A DNA stretch of 11,104 nt from CBFGRV01 sp965651265 (GTDB lineage Bacteria; Bacteroidota; Rhodothermia; Rhodothermales; VXPQ01): assembly GCA_965651265.1 (NCBI GenBank), contig CBFGRV010000086.1, forward strand, positions 1 to 11,104. Direction: 5' to 3'. How positions within the stretch are numbered: position 1 is the first letter of the stretch; each line of letters starts with the position of its first letter. Shown here one piece after another: positions 1 to 6,225 of the stretch. Both the position numbers and the translations under genes were made by a program. The notes below the pieces were generated by a model. That model saw nothing but the letters and a program-made list of their open reading frames with translations. It searched no databases and had not been told where the DNA came from.

Positions 1-231
1 TACGGTGTGCCCGACGAAATCATTCGGCGCCAGGCTCATCCCCATCTGCGGATCCGACCCCGCGTGACATCCCACCCGCGCACAGCTCCGGTTGAAGAGG
101 TCCGCGACACGCACCTGAAGCTCCTCGAGGTCCTGGGCAACGGCGGACCCCGCCGAAGACCAGCTCGCCATCAGGGCTATGAGTACGGCGCAGTGGCGCA
201 GCTGGAGCTGCGACAGACACAGCAAACGCAT
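1..231 (-). CDS. Secreted protein with C-x4-C-H haem-like site, N-terminal part (cut by window edge)
   Basis: The minus strand is open from an ATG at 231 to the left edge without a stop, giving 77 residues of a longer protein. Residues 1-32 look like a signal peptide: a short Arg/His-containing start, a hydrophobic stretch (AVLIALMASW) and an Ala-x-Ala site (SAVA before QD), so export is predicted. The mature part begins with an acidic helix, then SCARVGCHAGSDPQMGMSL, in which C-x4-C-H is followed by a Gly-rich turn and a Met. Similar sequences begin many exported 'c-type cytochrome-like' domains of FCB, planctomycete and acidobacterial proteins, where the usual site is C-x2-C-H; the longer spacing leaves covalent haem attachment uncertain. 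The frame is closed upstream by a stop at 271-273. The gene follows the radical SAM gene on the same strand after 170 nt, and nothing suggests a role in DNA repair. The rest of the protein, and so its function, lies outside the window. Confidence 0.7.
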   Translation of the reverse strand, partial: MRLLCLSQLQLRHCAVLIALMASWSSAGSAVAQDLEELQVRVADLFNRSCARVGCHAGSDPQMGMSLAPNDFVGHTV

Positions 232-342
232 CGGATTCCGGATTCCGTGGATGCTTGAAGTTGGAACGCTTCACCGGTCGCCGGCTCGCGGTAGATATGG
301 GAACCACTCCTCGAGTCGGACTCCCACCTTAGAGAAATGAAT

Positions 343-363
343 GCGTCGAACGTTACGCGACGC
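343..363 (-). terminator. Possible weak terminator after the radical SAM gene
   Basis: GCGTCG and CGACGC form a perfect 6-bp stem with a 9-nt loop, about 40 nt past the radical SAM stop codon. Read on the minus strand it is followed by ATTCATTTCT, which is only moderately T-rich. It could end the upstream transcript, but the tract is poor and the stem short, so this is a tentative call. The rest of 232-401 shows no gene and no clear promoter. Confidence 0.3.
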
Positions 364-401
364 TCGGCCGCATATCGGGAAGAATGATCATCCTGCCCCG
401 A

Positions 402-1475
402 TCAGAACAGCTCCCGCTGCCCATCCCTGAGACGCTGGAAGTGCTCGGTAGAGAGTTTTCGATACGTTGCATTCAGTCCGAGCCTCCGGCACGTGAGGCC
501 GAACAAATGGGCGATCATTTCCGCCCATTCCCCTTCGCCCGTCATGCGTACCCCAAACCGGCTGTCCGTGAGGCGATCTCCTCTCAGGTCTCGTAGCCTG
601 CTCACGATCTTATTCACGCGATCGGGATGCTCGCGGGCGATCCAATCCAGGAACAGCTCCTTGACGGGTCCGGGCAACCGCATGATGATGTAGCTCGCAT
701 TCTTCGCTCCTCGCTCAGCAGCCGCCTTGAGAATGGCGGGCATCTCCTCGTCCGTCAGGCCAGGTACGATGGGCGCTACGTTGACGGAGGTCGGGATACC
801 CCGGGCGGCGAGCTCCTCGATGGCCTTCAGTCTCCGCTCCGGCCGTGAGGTCCGCGGCTCCATCGACCCTACCAGCTCCGGCCGCAGCGTGGTGATCGAG
901 AGGGTCACATTAATCAGATTGAAATGCGCCATCTCCTCGAGGATGTCCGCATCTCGCGTGACCAGATAGTTCTTCGTTATGATGGAAACGGGATTGCGAT
1001 GCTTCAAGAATACCTCGAGGCATCGCCTCGTTATTCCCAGACGTCGCTCGAGCGGCTGATACGGATCCGTGTTTCCGGATAGCGCCACGACCTGCGGCTC
1101 CCACGATGGCTGCTGAAAAGCCTTCGACAGTAGCTCGGGCGCATTCTCTTTCACGAGGATCTTGGTCTCGAAATCGAGCCCGGCCGAGAACCCGAGGAAT
1201 TCATGCGAGGGACGAGCGTAGCAGTAGATGCATCCGTGCTCGCAACCACGGTACGGGTTGATGCTGAACGTGAAGCCCGTATCCGGGCTGTCGTTGCGCG
1301 CGAGGACGGACTTCGTGTGATCGACGAAGTACGTGGTTTCGACCTGCCGCAGCTCCTCCTCGTCCAGGGCGGCCGGATCCTCCTCCAGGTGCAGCGGCTC
1401 AAAGCGGTTCGCGGGGTTGAATCGCGCCCCTCGACCACGTCTTACCGGAATCTGATTGTATGGGATCTCTTCCAC
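402..1475 (-). CDS. PA0069-family radical SAM protein (SplB-like)
   Basis: This 357-aa protein carries the radical SAM cluster motif C78-x3-C82-x2-C85 (CEHGCIYCYAR), which ligates a [4Fe-4S] cluster used to cleave S-adenosylmethionine. Other family marks are the N-terminal GRGARFNPANRFE segment, the SGNTDPYQPLE segment (about 133-143) and ITKNYLVTRD (about 166-175). These place it with the PA0069/Rv2578c proteins, distant relatives of spore photoproduct lyase; their substrate is not established. The length fits the family. No ATG lies upstream in frame before a stop near 1518, so the GTG at 1475 is taken as start, with only a weak purine-rich GGCGGG before it. The gene lies 119 nt downstream of the PE-polymerase pair on the same strand. 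A role in DNA lesion or RNA chemistry is possible, but is suggested only by position and distant homology. Confidence 0.9.
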   Translation of the reverse strand: MEEIPYNQIPVRRGRGARFNPANRFEPLHLEEDPAALDEEELRQVETTYFVDHTKSVLARNDSPDTGFTFSINPYRGCEHGCIYCYARPSHEFLGFSAGLDFETKILVKENAPELLSKAFQQPSWEPQVVALSGNTDPYQPLERRLGITRRCLEVFLKHRNPVSIITKNYLVTRDADILEEMAHFNLINVTLSITTLRPELVGSMEPRTSRPERRLKAIEELAARGIPTSVNVAPIVPGLTDEEMPAILKAAAERGAKNASYIIMRLPGPVKELFLDWIAREHPDRVNKIVSRLRDLRGDRLTDSRFGVRMTGEGEWAEMIAHLFGLTCRRLGLNATYRKLSTEHFQRLRDGQRELF

Positions 1476-1594
1476 CGGCCCGCCTGCCCGCTCGTGATGT
1501 GCATTGGTGAATATATATCACACATATCTAAGAAGCCACGGGGCACGGGCAGATGTTACAGTCCGATCTCGAGCGTCCTCCGGCCCGGGAATGG

Positions 1595-2488
1595 TCAAGC
1601 GGCCGATTCCGAGGAACGCGTCAGCCGGATATCGGTGGCGTGCTCGAACATGTCGGCCCACGGATCGGCCTTCTGCCCCAGCCGGCGGAAGATGTTGCGG
1701 ATCGTGTACGTCCGCGGGCCCGTCCGGCCGATCTCACTCCAATCCAGCGGGGTGGCGACTGGCGCGCCGGGTCTTGCGCGCACCGCATAGGGCGGGACCG
1801 CCGTCTGACCGTAGGCGATCCGCAGCACATCCAGATAAATCCGCCCCTCTCGCTTCATTTTTCGCTGTTCCGTCGTGAGCCGTTCCGGGTGGCGCCGCGC
1901 CAGCTCTTCGGCCAGATCGCGGGCGTAGGCACGCACCTCTTCGAATTTGTGCCTTCTCTGAATGGGCGCGCGTACATGCATTCCGTTCGAACCTGTCGTC
2001 ATCACGAAGGCCGTCAGGCCCTGCTCCTCCAGGATGTCCCGGACGGCGCGCGCCGCAAACCGCACGGCCTCGAAGTCGTCGCCCGGTGGATCAAGGTCGA
2101 AAATGATCTGATCCGGCTCGTAGAGGCGGTCGACGCGGCTCAGCCAAACGTGCGGCGTGATGGTATTCTGATTCGCCAGGTAAACGAGCGTCGCCGCATG
2201 ATTGCAAACGGCATGGACGATCCGACCATCCTTCTTGTCGAGTTCGATGCGATCCACCCACTCCGGGAAGTAATCAGGCGCCTCCTGTTGATAGAAGCCA
2301 TCATGCCCAATACCCTCCGGATAGCGAAGCATCGAGAGAGGCCGCTCCCGCATGTGCGGAATCATCCATTCGGCAATTCGCCGGTAGTACGCGATGAGCT
2401 CTCCCTTCGTGATTCCGTCATCCGGAAAAAGGACCTTCTCCTCGCTGGAGACCTTAACGGCGATACCGTCAAGTTGCAAGACGCTCAC
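1595..2488 (-). CDS. LigD-type NHEJ polymerase/primase, second paralogue
   Basis: A 297-aa stand-alone member of the archaeo-eukaryotic-primase-like LigD polymerase family (ligD_pol). It adds ribo- or deoxyribonucleotides at broken ends during NHEJ. Visible marks: KVLFPDDGITK near residues 18-28, YYRRIAEWM, RPLSMLRYPEGIG (49-61), the metal-binding D131-x-D133 in FDLDPP, the nucleotide-binding TTGSNGMHV with H171, the third acidic residue D220 in RIYLDVLR, and VPPYAVRARPGAPVATPL (231-248). All three catalytic acids are present, so it should be active. It starts with GTG at 2488, sharing GTGA with the stop of the phosphoesterase gene, so translation is probably coupled; the alignable core confirms this start. 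It is clearly a divergent paralogue of the polymerase at 5293-6225, sharing the motifs but with a shorter N-terminus and C-terminus. Which of the two acts with Ku, and whether this one has another partner, cannot be read from sequence. Confidence 0.93.
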   Translation of the reverse strand: MSVLQLDGIAVKVSSEEKVLFPDDGITKGELIAYYRRIAEWMIPHMRERPLSMLRYPEGIGHDGFYQQEAPDYFPEWVDRIELDKKDGRIVHAVCNHAATLVYLANQNTITPHVWLSRVDRLYEPDQIIFDLDPPGDDFEAVRFAARAVRDILEEQGLTAFVMTTGSNGMHVRAPIQRRHKFEEVRAYARDLAEELARRHPERLTTEQRKMKREGRIYLDVLRIAYGQTAVPPYAVRARPGAPVATPLDWSEIGRTGPRTYTIRNIFRRLGQKADPWADMFEHATDIRLTRSSESAA

Positions 2489-3111
2489 GATCGGCCACTC
2501 GAATCGGACTCGCCCTCCTCGATGCTCTGCCGAATTTCCTCGAGACTGGCCTGGCTCAGCACGGAATCGGGCTCGTCGGTCAGAGGGTCTCGCTTTGCAT
2601 CGGCAAACTTATCCTTCATCTTGACGAGGAGCCACTGGTTGTCGCCGCGATCCTTCATGTGCACGAGCGCGAACCCTCCACGCAGCTTCTTCCCTTCGAG
2701 CCACACTTCGACGTGGCCCTTCTCGATGGACTCACGCATCGTGAGGGGGTCCTTCTTCTCGGCCATCAGATTTTTGTATGTGCCCATATCCCACACGAGA
2801 ACCGTCCCGGCGCCGTACATCCCTTCCGGAATCACCCCTTCAAATTCAGCATAGTCCATCGGATGATCTTCCACGTGAATGGCCAGCCGCTTGACGCCTG
2901 GATCCGTCGAAGGGCCCTTGGGCACAGCCCATGAGGCAAGAACTCCATCCACCTCGAGGCGAAAATCATAGTGCAGATTTCGGGCATCGTGTTTCTGGAT
3001 GACGAAGATCGGCTCCTCACCTTTCTTCTTACGCCCGTTCCCTCTCGGTTCGGGGGATGCCTTCAGGTCGCGTTTGCTCTCGTATTCTTTGAGCCGCTCG
3101 TCAAGTGCCAT
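2485..3111 (-). CDS. LigD-type 3'-phosphoesterase (PE domain protein)
   Basis: A 208-aa protein consisting of the LigD 3'-phosphoesterase domain alone. This family removes 3'-phosphates and 3'-ribonucleotides to leave 3'-OH ends that can be extended or sealed. The domain starts at FVIQKHDARNLHYDFRLE (36-53), with H41, H47 and D49, and continues through HVEDHPMDYAEFEG (79-92) with H83. These match the metal and phosphate ligands H42, H48, D50 and H84 of Pseudomonas aeruginosa LigD. PEGMYGAGTV and the Trp-rich LLVKM region follow; the last 30 residues are acidic and Ser-rich. An upstream in-frame ATG at 3147 has no ribosome-binding site, whereas the ATG at 3111 has GGAGG seven bases before it, so the shorter form is chosen. 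It is the first gene of a two-gene unit with the second polymerase and is transcribed divergently from the HhH-GPD gene. Confidence 0.93.
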   Translation of the reverse strand: MALDERLKEYESKRDLKASPEPRGNGRKKKGEEPIFVIQKHDARNLHYDFRLEVDGVLASWAVPKGPSTDPGVKRLAIHVEDHPMDYAEFEGVIPEGMYGAGTVLVWDMGTYKNLMAEKKDPLTMRESIEKGHVEVWLEGKKLRGGFALVHMKDRGDNQWLLVKMKDKFADAKRDPLTDEPDSVLSQASLEEIRQSIEEGESDSSGRS

Positions 3112-3221
3112 GATGATGCCTCCGTCGTTCGATCGCGACCAATTCATACAGGTGCATGTAGAACGCCGCCATCGATCGCTCCGTTTGGAGATCGGTGGCG
3201 CCGGCCCCTACCGTCACGTCA

Positions 3222-3294
3222 AGGTTGCAATTCGTATGTTCTCGTCCGTCGGGCAACTTCTGAGTGCCCCGACGAATCCAACATGGTGCAACCT
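3222..3294 (+). promoter_or_regulatory. Nested inverted repeats in the leader of the HhH-GPD gene
   Basis: The outer arms AGGTTGCA (3222-3229) and TGCAACCT (3287-3294) are perfectly complementary. Inside them, CGTCGGGCA (3247-3255) pairs with TGCCCCGACG (3265-3274), leaving one bulged C and a 9-nt loop. A weaker pair, ATTCG (3230-3234) with CGAAT (3273-3277), competes with the base of the inner stem. The structure ends about 20 nt before the HhH-GPD start, in the only divergent intergenic region of the window. It could be an RNA leader fold or a DNA cruciform/operator. It matches no riboswitch class I recognise. Confidence 0.4.
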
Positions 3295-3314
3295 AGAATC
3301 GAGCAGAAGGAAGA

Positions 3315-3785
3315 ATGGGTGGACTCGACCGTATGATAACCGCCTCGAAGGAGAAAGGCATCGCGACGGGCGATCCTGAAGCCGATCGCTTTCTTCGCGA
3401 GAACCCGAATGCCATCCTCATCGGCATCCTCCTCGATCAGCAGATGCGCGCGGAGGTGGCCTTTTCCGGCCCGTACAAACTTTATCAGCGACTCGGCCAC
3501 CTGGACATGAAGAAGATCGCCGAGATGGATGCCGAGAAATTCAAAGCGATCTTCAGTGAGAAGCCGGCCGTCCATCGATTCGCCAACATGATGGCGGAAC
3601 GGGTACAGCGTCTGGCCAGTGCCGTTGCCGAGAAATACGACGGGGATGCCTCGCGAATGTGGTCCGACACCGCAGACCGGAAGGAGGTGGAGAAGCGGGC
3701 GAAGGAGCTTCCGGGCTTCGGCGCCGACAAGGTGAAGATGATGGGCCCTGTACTCGAGCTTTTCGGCTACAAGACGCTGACCTGA
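3315..3785 (+). CDS. HhH-GPD family protein (TIGR03252-like), possible DNA glycosylase relative
   Basis: A 156-aa protein resembling the small 'uncharacterised HhH-GPD family' proteins (TIGR03252 type). Conserved segments are EADRFLRENPNAILIGILLDQQ (about 22-43), AFSGPYKLYQRLG (49-61), KPAVHRFANMMAERVQ (83-98) and a helix-hairpin-helix LPGFGADKVKMM (132-143) for binding DNA backbone. Classical glycosylases of this superfamily have a catalytic Asp about 20 residues after the hairpin; here the chain ends 13 residues after it and no such Asp is visible, so base-excision activity is doubtful although DNA binding is plausible. The ATG at 3315 has AAGGA a few bases upstream; an ATG at 3333 is the alternative. 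It is the only plus-strand gene here, diverging from the PE gene and converging on the receiver gene. Its place among end-joining genes suggests, but does not show, a repair role. Confidence 0.85.
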   Translation: MGGLDRMITASKEKGIATGDPEADRFLRENPNAILIGILLDQQMRAEVAFSGPYKLYQRLGHLDMKKIAEMDAEKFKAIFSEKPAVHRFANMMAERVQRLASAVAEKYDGDASRMWSDTADRKEVEKRAKELPGFGADKVKMMGPVLELFGYKTLT

Positions 3786-3814
3786 TCAGCCCAGGTCTCG
3801 ATCACGTCGGGGTC

Positions 3815-3863
3815 AGTCCCACGATTCGATCATCGATCTCGTTAGTCCCACGACTCGATCATC
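3815..3863. repeat. Tandem duplication of the receiver gene's 3' end
   Basis: Copies at 3815-3834 and 3844-3863 match at 19 of 20 positions. On the minus strand each encodes Met-Ile-Glu-Ser-Trp-Asp followed by a stop (TAA in the gene copy, TGA in the downstream copy). The single mismatch is a synonymous Glu codon change, GAG against GAA. The offset is 29 nt, so the remnant is out of frame with the gene and lies in the short gap between the two convergent genes. Confidence 0.75.
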
Positions 3864-4213
3864 TCGGAGATGGTGTGCTCGAGTCGACCGATGTCCTCAG
3901 GCAGGCGAAGCAGCGCGGCGAAGCCTTCGGCGGTCACGGCTTCGGGCTGGGGATGTGTCTTGGAGGCCGTCGCGATGATGGGTACGTAGCGCCCTCCAGG
4001 CTGGCGGCGCAGGTCCTGCAGGATTCCGCATCCTGCGTGCCGGTTCGGGAGCTCGTAGGAAGCCACGATGCACGCATAACGGTAGTCCTTCATAAGAAGG
4101 ATGGCGAGCGAACCGGATGAGGTCAGGTCTACCGTGAAGGCACTATCCAGCGTGTGGGCGATGCGCTTCTGGACTTCGATGCTTCGGTCGATGATGAGAA
4201 TGCGTGGCTTCAA
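3842..4213 (-). CDS. Degenerate response-regulator receiver-like protein
   Basis: A 123-aa single-domain protein with the receiver layout: ILIID (5-9), CIVASYELP (48-56), a VPIIATAS strand (77-84) and a final LRLPEDIGRLEHTI (102-115). Key phosphorylation residues are missing. The acceptor Asp position (four before P56) is S52, the second pocket acid after D9 is R10, and the conserved Lys before the late Pro is L104. It therefore probably does not take part in ordinary His-Asp phosphotransfer and may work as a binding module. No DNA-binding or enzymatic domain follows. The start is uncertain: the TTG at 4213 begins the recognisable domain but has no close ribosome-binding site, while a strong GGAAGGAGG upstream leads to an ATG at 4238 in a different frame. 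It sits 107 nt after the exonuclease gene, same strand, and its 3' end is duplicated downstream. Its partner and role are unknown. Confidence 0.7.
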   Translation of the reverse strand: MKPRILIIDRSIEVQKRIAHTLDSAFTVDLTSSGSLAILLMKDYRYACIVASYELPNRHAGCGILQDLRRQPGGRYVPIIATASKTHPQPEAVTAEGFAALLRLPEDIGRLEHTISEMIESWD

Positions 4214-4235
4214 TGGTGCAGACGCGCCTGACGAA

Positions 4236-4249
4236 CATATCCTCCTTCC
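4236..4249 (-). promoter_or_regulatory. Strong ribosome-binding site with ATG out of frame with the receiver domain
   Basis: On the minus strand GGAAGGAGG is followed almost directly by an ATG at 4238. This ATG opens a 31-codon frame ending at 4143 that is one base out of register with the receiver gene. Dropping one T from the ATTG at 4211-4214 would join the two as MFVRRVCT-MKPRILIID. The site is the best Shine-Dalgarno match in the neighbourhood. Confidence 0.5.
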
Positions 4250-4320
4250 GGGGGTCCCGCACCATCTTGTATCGGCAGATCGCCGCCTCAGTTAAGCATT
4301 TGCCTCTTTTCGATAGGTTG

Positions 4321-5235
4321 CTATAGCACCGCTCCGGAGACCCCGGCCACCACGTGTTGCGATCGCCCCTCAACCAGGGCGGTGAGACGCTCCCACTCCG
4401 CGAGGTATTCTCTGAGGTGCGACCTCTCATCATCCTGACTCAGCCGCGTCAGCATCGAACGTACCAGCTCTTGCTCAGCCTCGTATTGGGAGTCATTGAA
4501 CTTGCCGCCGAAGTGCGCCAGTCGAAGCCAGACCAGGTACGTTGTGATGGCGTCACATTCGTTGTAATCCACGATGCGGCGCCCCTCGCCGCGCAGCCAC
4601 ATCGAAGCGACGTCGCTACCGCTGATCCCGAACTTTCCAGGAATGCCGGACAGCATGGCGATCTCATGAAGCGACGGCGTGGCTTTGCCCCATCCTCCCA
4701 GGATCCGCATCAGATCGATGTTCCAGTCGGAGCCTCGCGCGAAGTAGTCGACGCCCTCCCAGGGCTTGTCCGGTCGGGCGCAAAACTGCTCTGCCGAGAT
4801 CCCATGGACAACGGCCCGCTGTATCAGAATCTTCAGGTCTGAATCCGACGAATTGAAGCCGACCAGCTGGGGGCAACGTGAACCCAGCGCGTCGAGAAAA
4901 CGCCGCAGCATCTCCCGCTCGGTGGCCCGGCTGAACTCTTCGTCCGGCTTCGGGAGCGACATCAAATCGACGGAAACACCATTCGACGTCGATTTCCGCC
5001 GAACCACGGCAATGGAGACGATTCGGCACATCACCGTCTTGAGAAACGGCGTCGGATTGTCCTCCGAAGCGCCGCCCTGTTGCCACATGACCGACATGAT
5101 CTCTTCGTCGGTCAGCGATTCATCGTCCAGATCATAGAGGACGCGGCCGGCGTCGACGTCCGGAACCCACTCTATGTCGTACGCCCAGACCTCGTCCTGA
5201 ACCTGCTTGAACATTGCCATTTCACGTCGAGCCAT
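4321..5235 (-). CDS. Predicted 3'-5' exonuclease, DEDDy family (PolB-exonuclease-like)
   Basis: A 304-aa protein of the RNase H-fold 'predicted 3'-5' exonuclease related to the PolB exonuclease domain' type. Motif I is WAYDIEW with D20 and E22. Motif II is in LVGFNSSDSDLKILIQR (124-140), with N128 and D131/D133. Motif III is Y224-x3-D228 in VDYNECDAITTYLVW, the DEDDy arrangement. These residues bind two metal ions that cleave 3'-terminal nucleotides. An acidic N-terminal region (27-60) and a charged C-terminal helix region (250-290) flank the core. The ATG at 5235 is chosen because GGAAG lies six bases upstream; a TTG at 5277 has no such site. It follows the first polymerase after 57 nt on the same strand, so it may be co-transcribed and trim 3' ends in end joining. 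That link is inferred from position; the family has no settled role known to me. Confidence 0.87.
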   Translation of the reverse strand: MARREMAMFKQVQDEVWAYDIEWVPDVDAGRVLYDLDDESLTDEEIMSVMWQQGGASEDNPTPFLKTVMCRIVSIAVVRRKSTSNGVSVDLMSLPKPDEEFSRATEREMLRRFLDALGSRCPQLVGFNSSDSDLKILIQRAVVHGISAEQFCARPDKPWEGVDYFARGSDWNIDLMRILGGWGKATPSLHEIAMLSGIPGKFGISGSDVASMWLRGEGRRIVDYNECDAITTYLVWLRLAHFGGKFNDSQYEAEQELVRSMLTRLSQDDERSHLREYLAEWERLTALVEGRSQHVVAGVSGAVL

Positions 5236-5269
5236 GTGAAGCTTCCGTTTATTCAATATCACATGCCAC

Positions 5270-5289
5270 GGTGACAATCGTATGTCACC
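5270..5289 (-). promoter_or_regulatory. Perfect palindromic element between polymerase and exonuclease genes
   Basis: GGTGACA and TGTCACC form a perfect 7-bp inverted repeat with a 6-nt centre, three bases after the polymerase stop codon and 34 bases before the exonuclease start. No T-run follows on the minus strand (GTGGCATG), so it is not a standard intrinsic terminator. It could be an operator for a dimeric regulator or an mRNA hairpin that sets relative expression within the operon. Confidence 0.45.
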
Positions 5290-5292
5290 CCA

Positions 5293-6225
5293 CTACGCCG
5301 TTCGCTTCGCGCCCAGCAGCTCGGCGAGCCGTTCCTGAGCGGGCCCGAGCGCCTGCTTCCCTTCGTCACCCGTCCACGGCTCCCCTTCCGACTCGATTCG
5401 CTCCGGCGCCGTATACATCGTGAACGAGGTGGCTTCCAGGCCGGCATCTTCCACATCCTCCCAACGCACCGGTAAGGCCACGGGCGCTCCCTCGATCGCT
5501 CGCACGGCATATGGCGCCACCGCCGTCTGCTCGTAGGCATTGCGGTGCACGTCGATGTAGATCTTCCGGCCCCGTTTCGACTTCGAGTACTCTACGGTGA
5601 AGAGCTGCGGGAGCTTTCGCGTGATCAGCTGCGCCACGCCCTTCGCAAACTCGAACACATCGCTCACATCGTGCTCGGGCTCGATGAAAACGACCACGTG
5701 AATTCCCCGCGATCCGGTCACCATGGGGTACGACTCGAGGCCCAGCTCACCGAGCAGGTAGCGAAGGAGCTTGGCGGCCGTCTTCACCTCCTTGAATCCG
5801 AGACCGGAGGGATCGAGGTCCCACACCAGCCGATCCGGCCTGCGCAGGTGCTCCACGCAGCTCATCCAGATGTGGGGGATGGTGACGAGATTCGCAAGGT
5901 ATACGACACTCGCCTCGTTGGTCACCGTGCCGTACAGCTTCTCCTCGTCCTCGTCCGGCTTCACATCCACCCGCTCGAAAAAATCCGGAAAGTATTCGGG
6001 GAGCTCCTTCTGGAAAAAGAACTCGCCCCCGATGCCGTCGGGAAATCGCTGCATGCTTAGCGGCCGATTCCGAATGTGCGACAGGATATATGGCGCGATC
6101 CGTCGGTAATACTCGACGAAATCCCGCTTCGTGATGCCCGATTCGGGAAAGAGGATCTTGCCGGGGTTGGAGATGCGAATCTCCTGGTCCCCAACGGTTA
6201 CGCTCTCTGTTCGTCGAGACGACAT
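5293..6225 (-). CDS. LigD-type NHEJ polymerase/primase, first paralogue
   Basis: A 310-aa stand-alone LigD polymerase-family protein. Visible signatures are ISNPGKILFPESGITK (18-33), YYRRIAPYILSHIRNRPLSM (39-58), a GIGGEFFFQKELPEYFP segment (64-80), the metal-binding D136-x-D138 in WDLDPS, TGSRGIHV with H176, the third acid D225 in KIYIDVHRN, and APYAVRAIEGAPVALPV (237-253). All three catalytic acids are present. A charged insert, DVKPDEDEEKL (87-97), and a longer C-terminal tail separate it from the paralogue at 1595-2488. Its ATG at 6225 is the only start possible because a stop lies just upstream; the gene overlaps the ligase gene by 28 nt, indicating coupled translation. It most likely fills gaps and adds nucleotides at ends held by Ku, together with the ligase encoded just upstream. 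Confidence 0.94.
   Translation of the reverse strand: MSSRRTESVTVGDQEIRISNPGKILFPESGITKRDFVEYYRRIAPYILSHIRNRPLSMQRFPDGIGGEFFFQKELPEYFPDFFERVDVKPDEDEEKLYGTVTNEASVVYLANLVTIPHIWMSCVEHLRRPDRLVWDLDPSGLGFKEVKTAAKLLRYLLGELGLESYPMVTGSRGIHVVVFIEPEHDVSDVFEFAKGVAQLITRKLPQLFTVEYSKSKRGRKIYIDVHRNAYEQTAVAPYAVRAIEGAPVALPVRWEDVEDAGLEATSFTMYTAPERIESEGEPWTGDEGKQALGPAQERLAELLGAKRTA

Noticed and set aside
20..307. Minus-strand 95-codon frame at the left edge
   Set aside because: A different minus frame over the same bases encodes a signal peptide with a good cleavage site and a C-x4-C-H motif; this frame has neither.
1505..1525. CRP-like palindrome GGTGA...TCACA in an AT-rich patch before the radical SAM gene
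   Set aside because: The half-sites are seven bases apart rather than six and the centre is simple AT sequence. It may be part of a promoter, but there is too little to call a regulator site.
1553..2854. Long plus-strand open frame of 433 codons
   Set aside because: It lies antisense to polymerase 2 and the phosphoesterase, both of which show complete conserved motifs. The translation shows no recognisable domain and is a GC-driven shadow.
3659..4120. Plus-strand frame of 153 codons across the HhH-GPD 3' end and the receiver gene
   Set aside because: It overlaps a conserved gene in another frame and is antisense to the receiver-like domain; no motif is visible.
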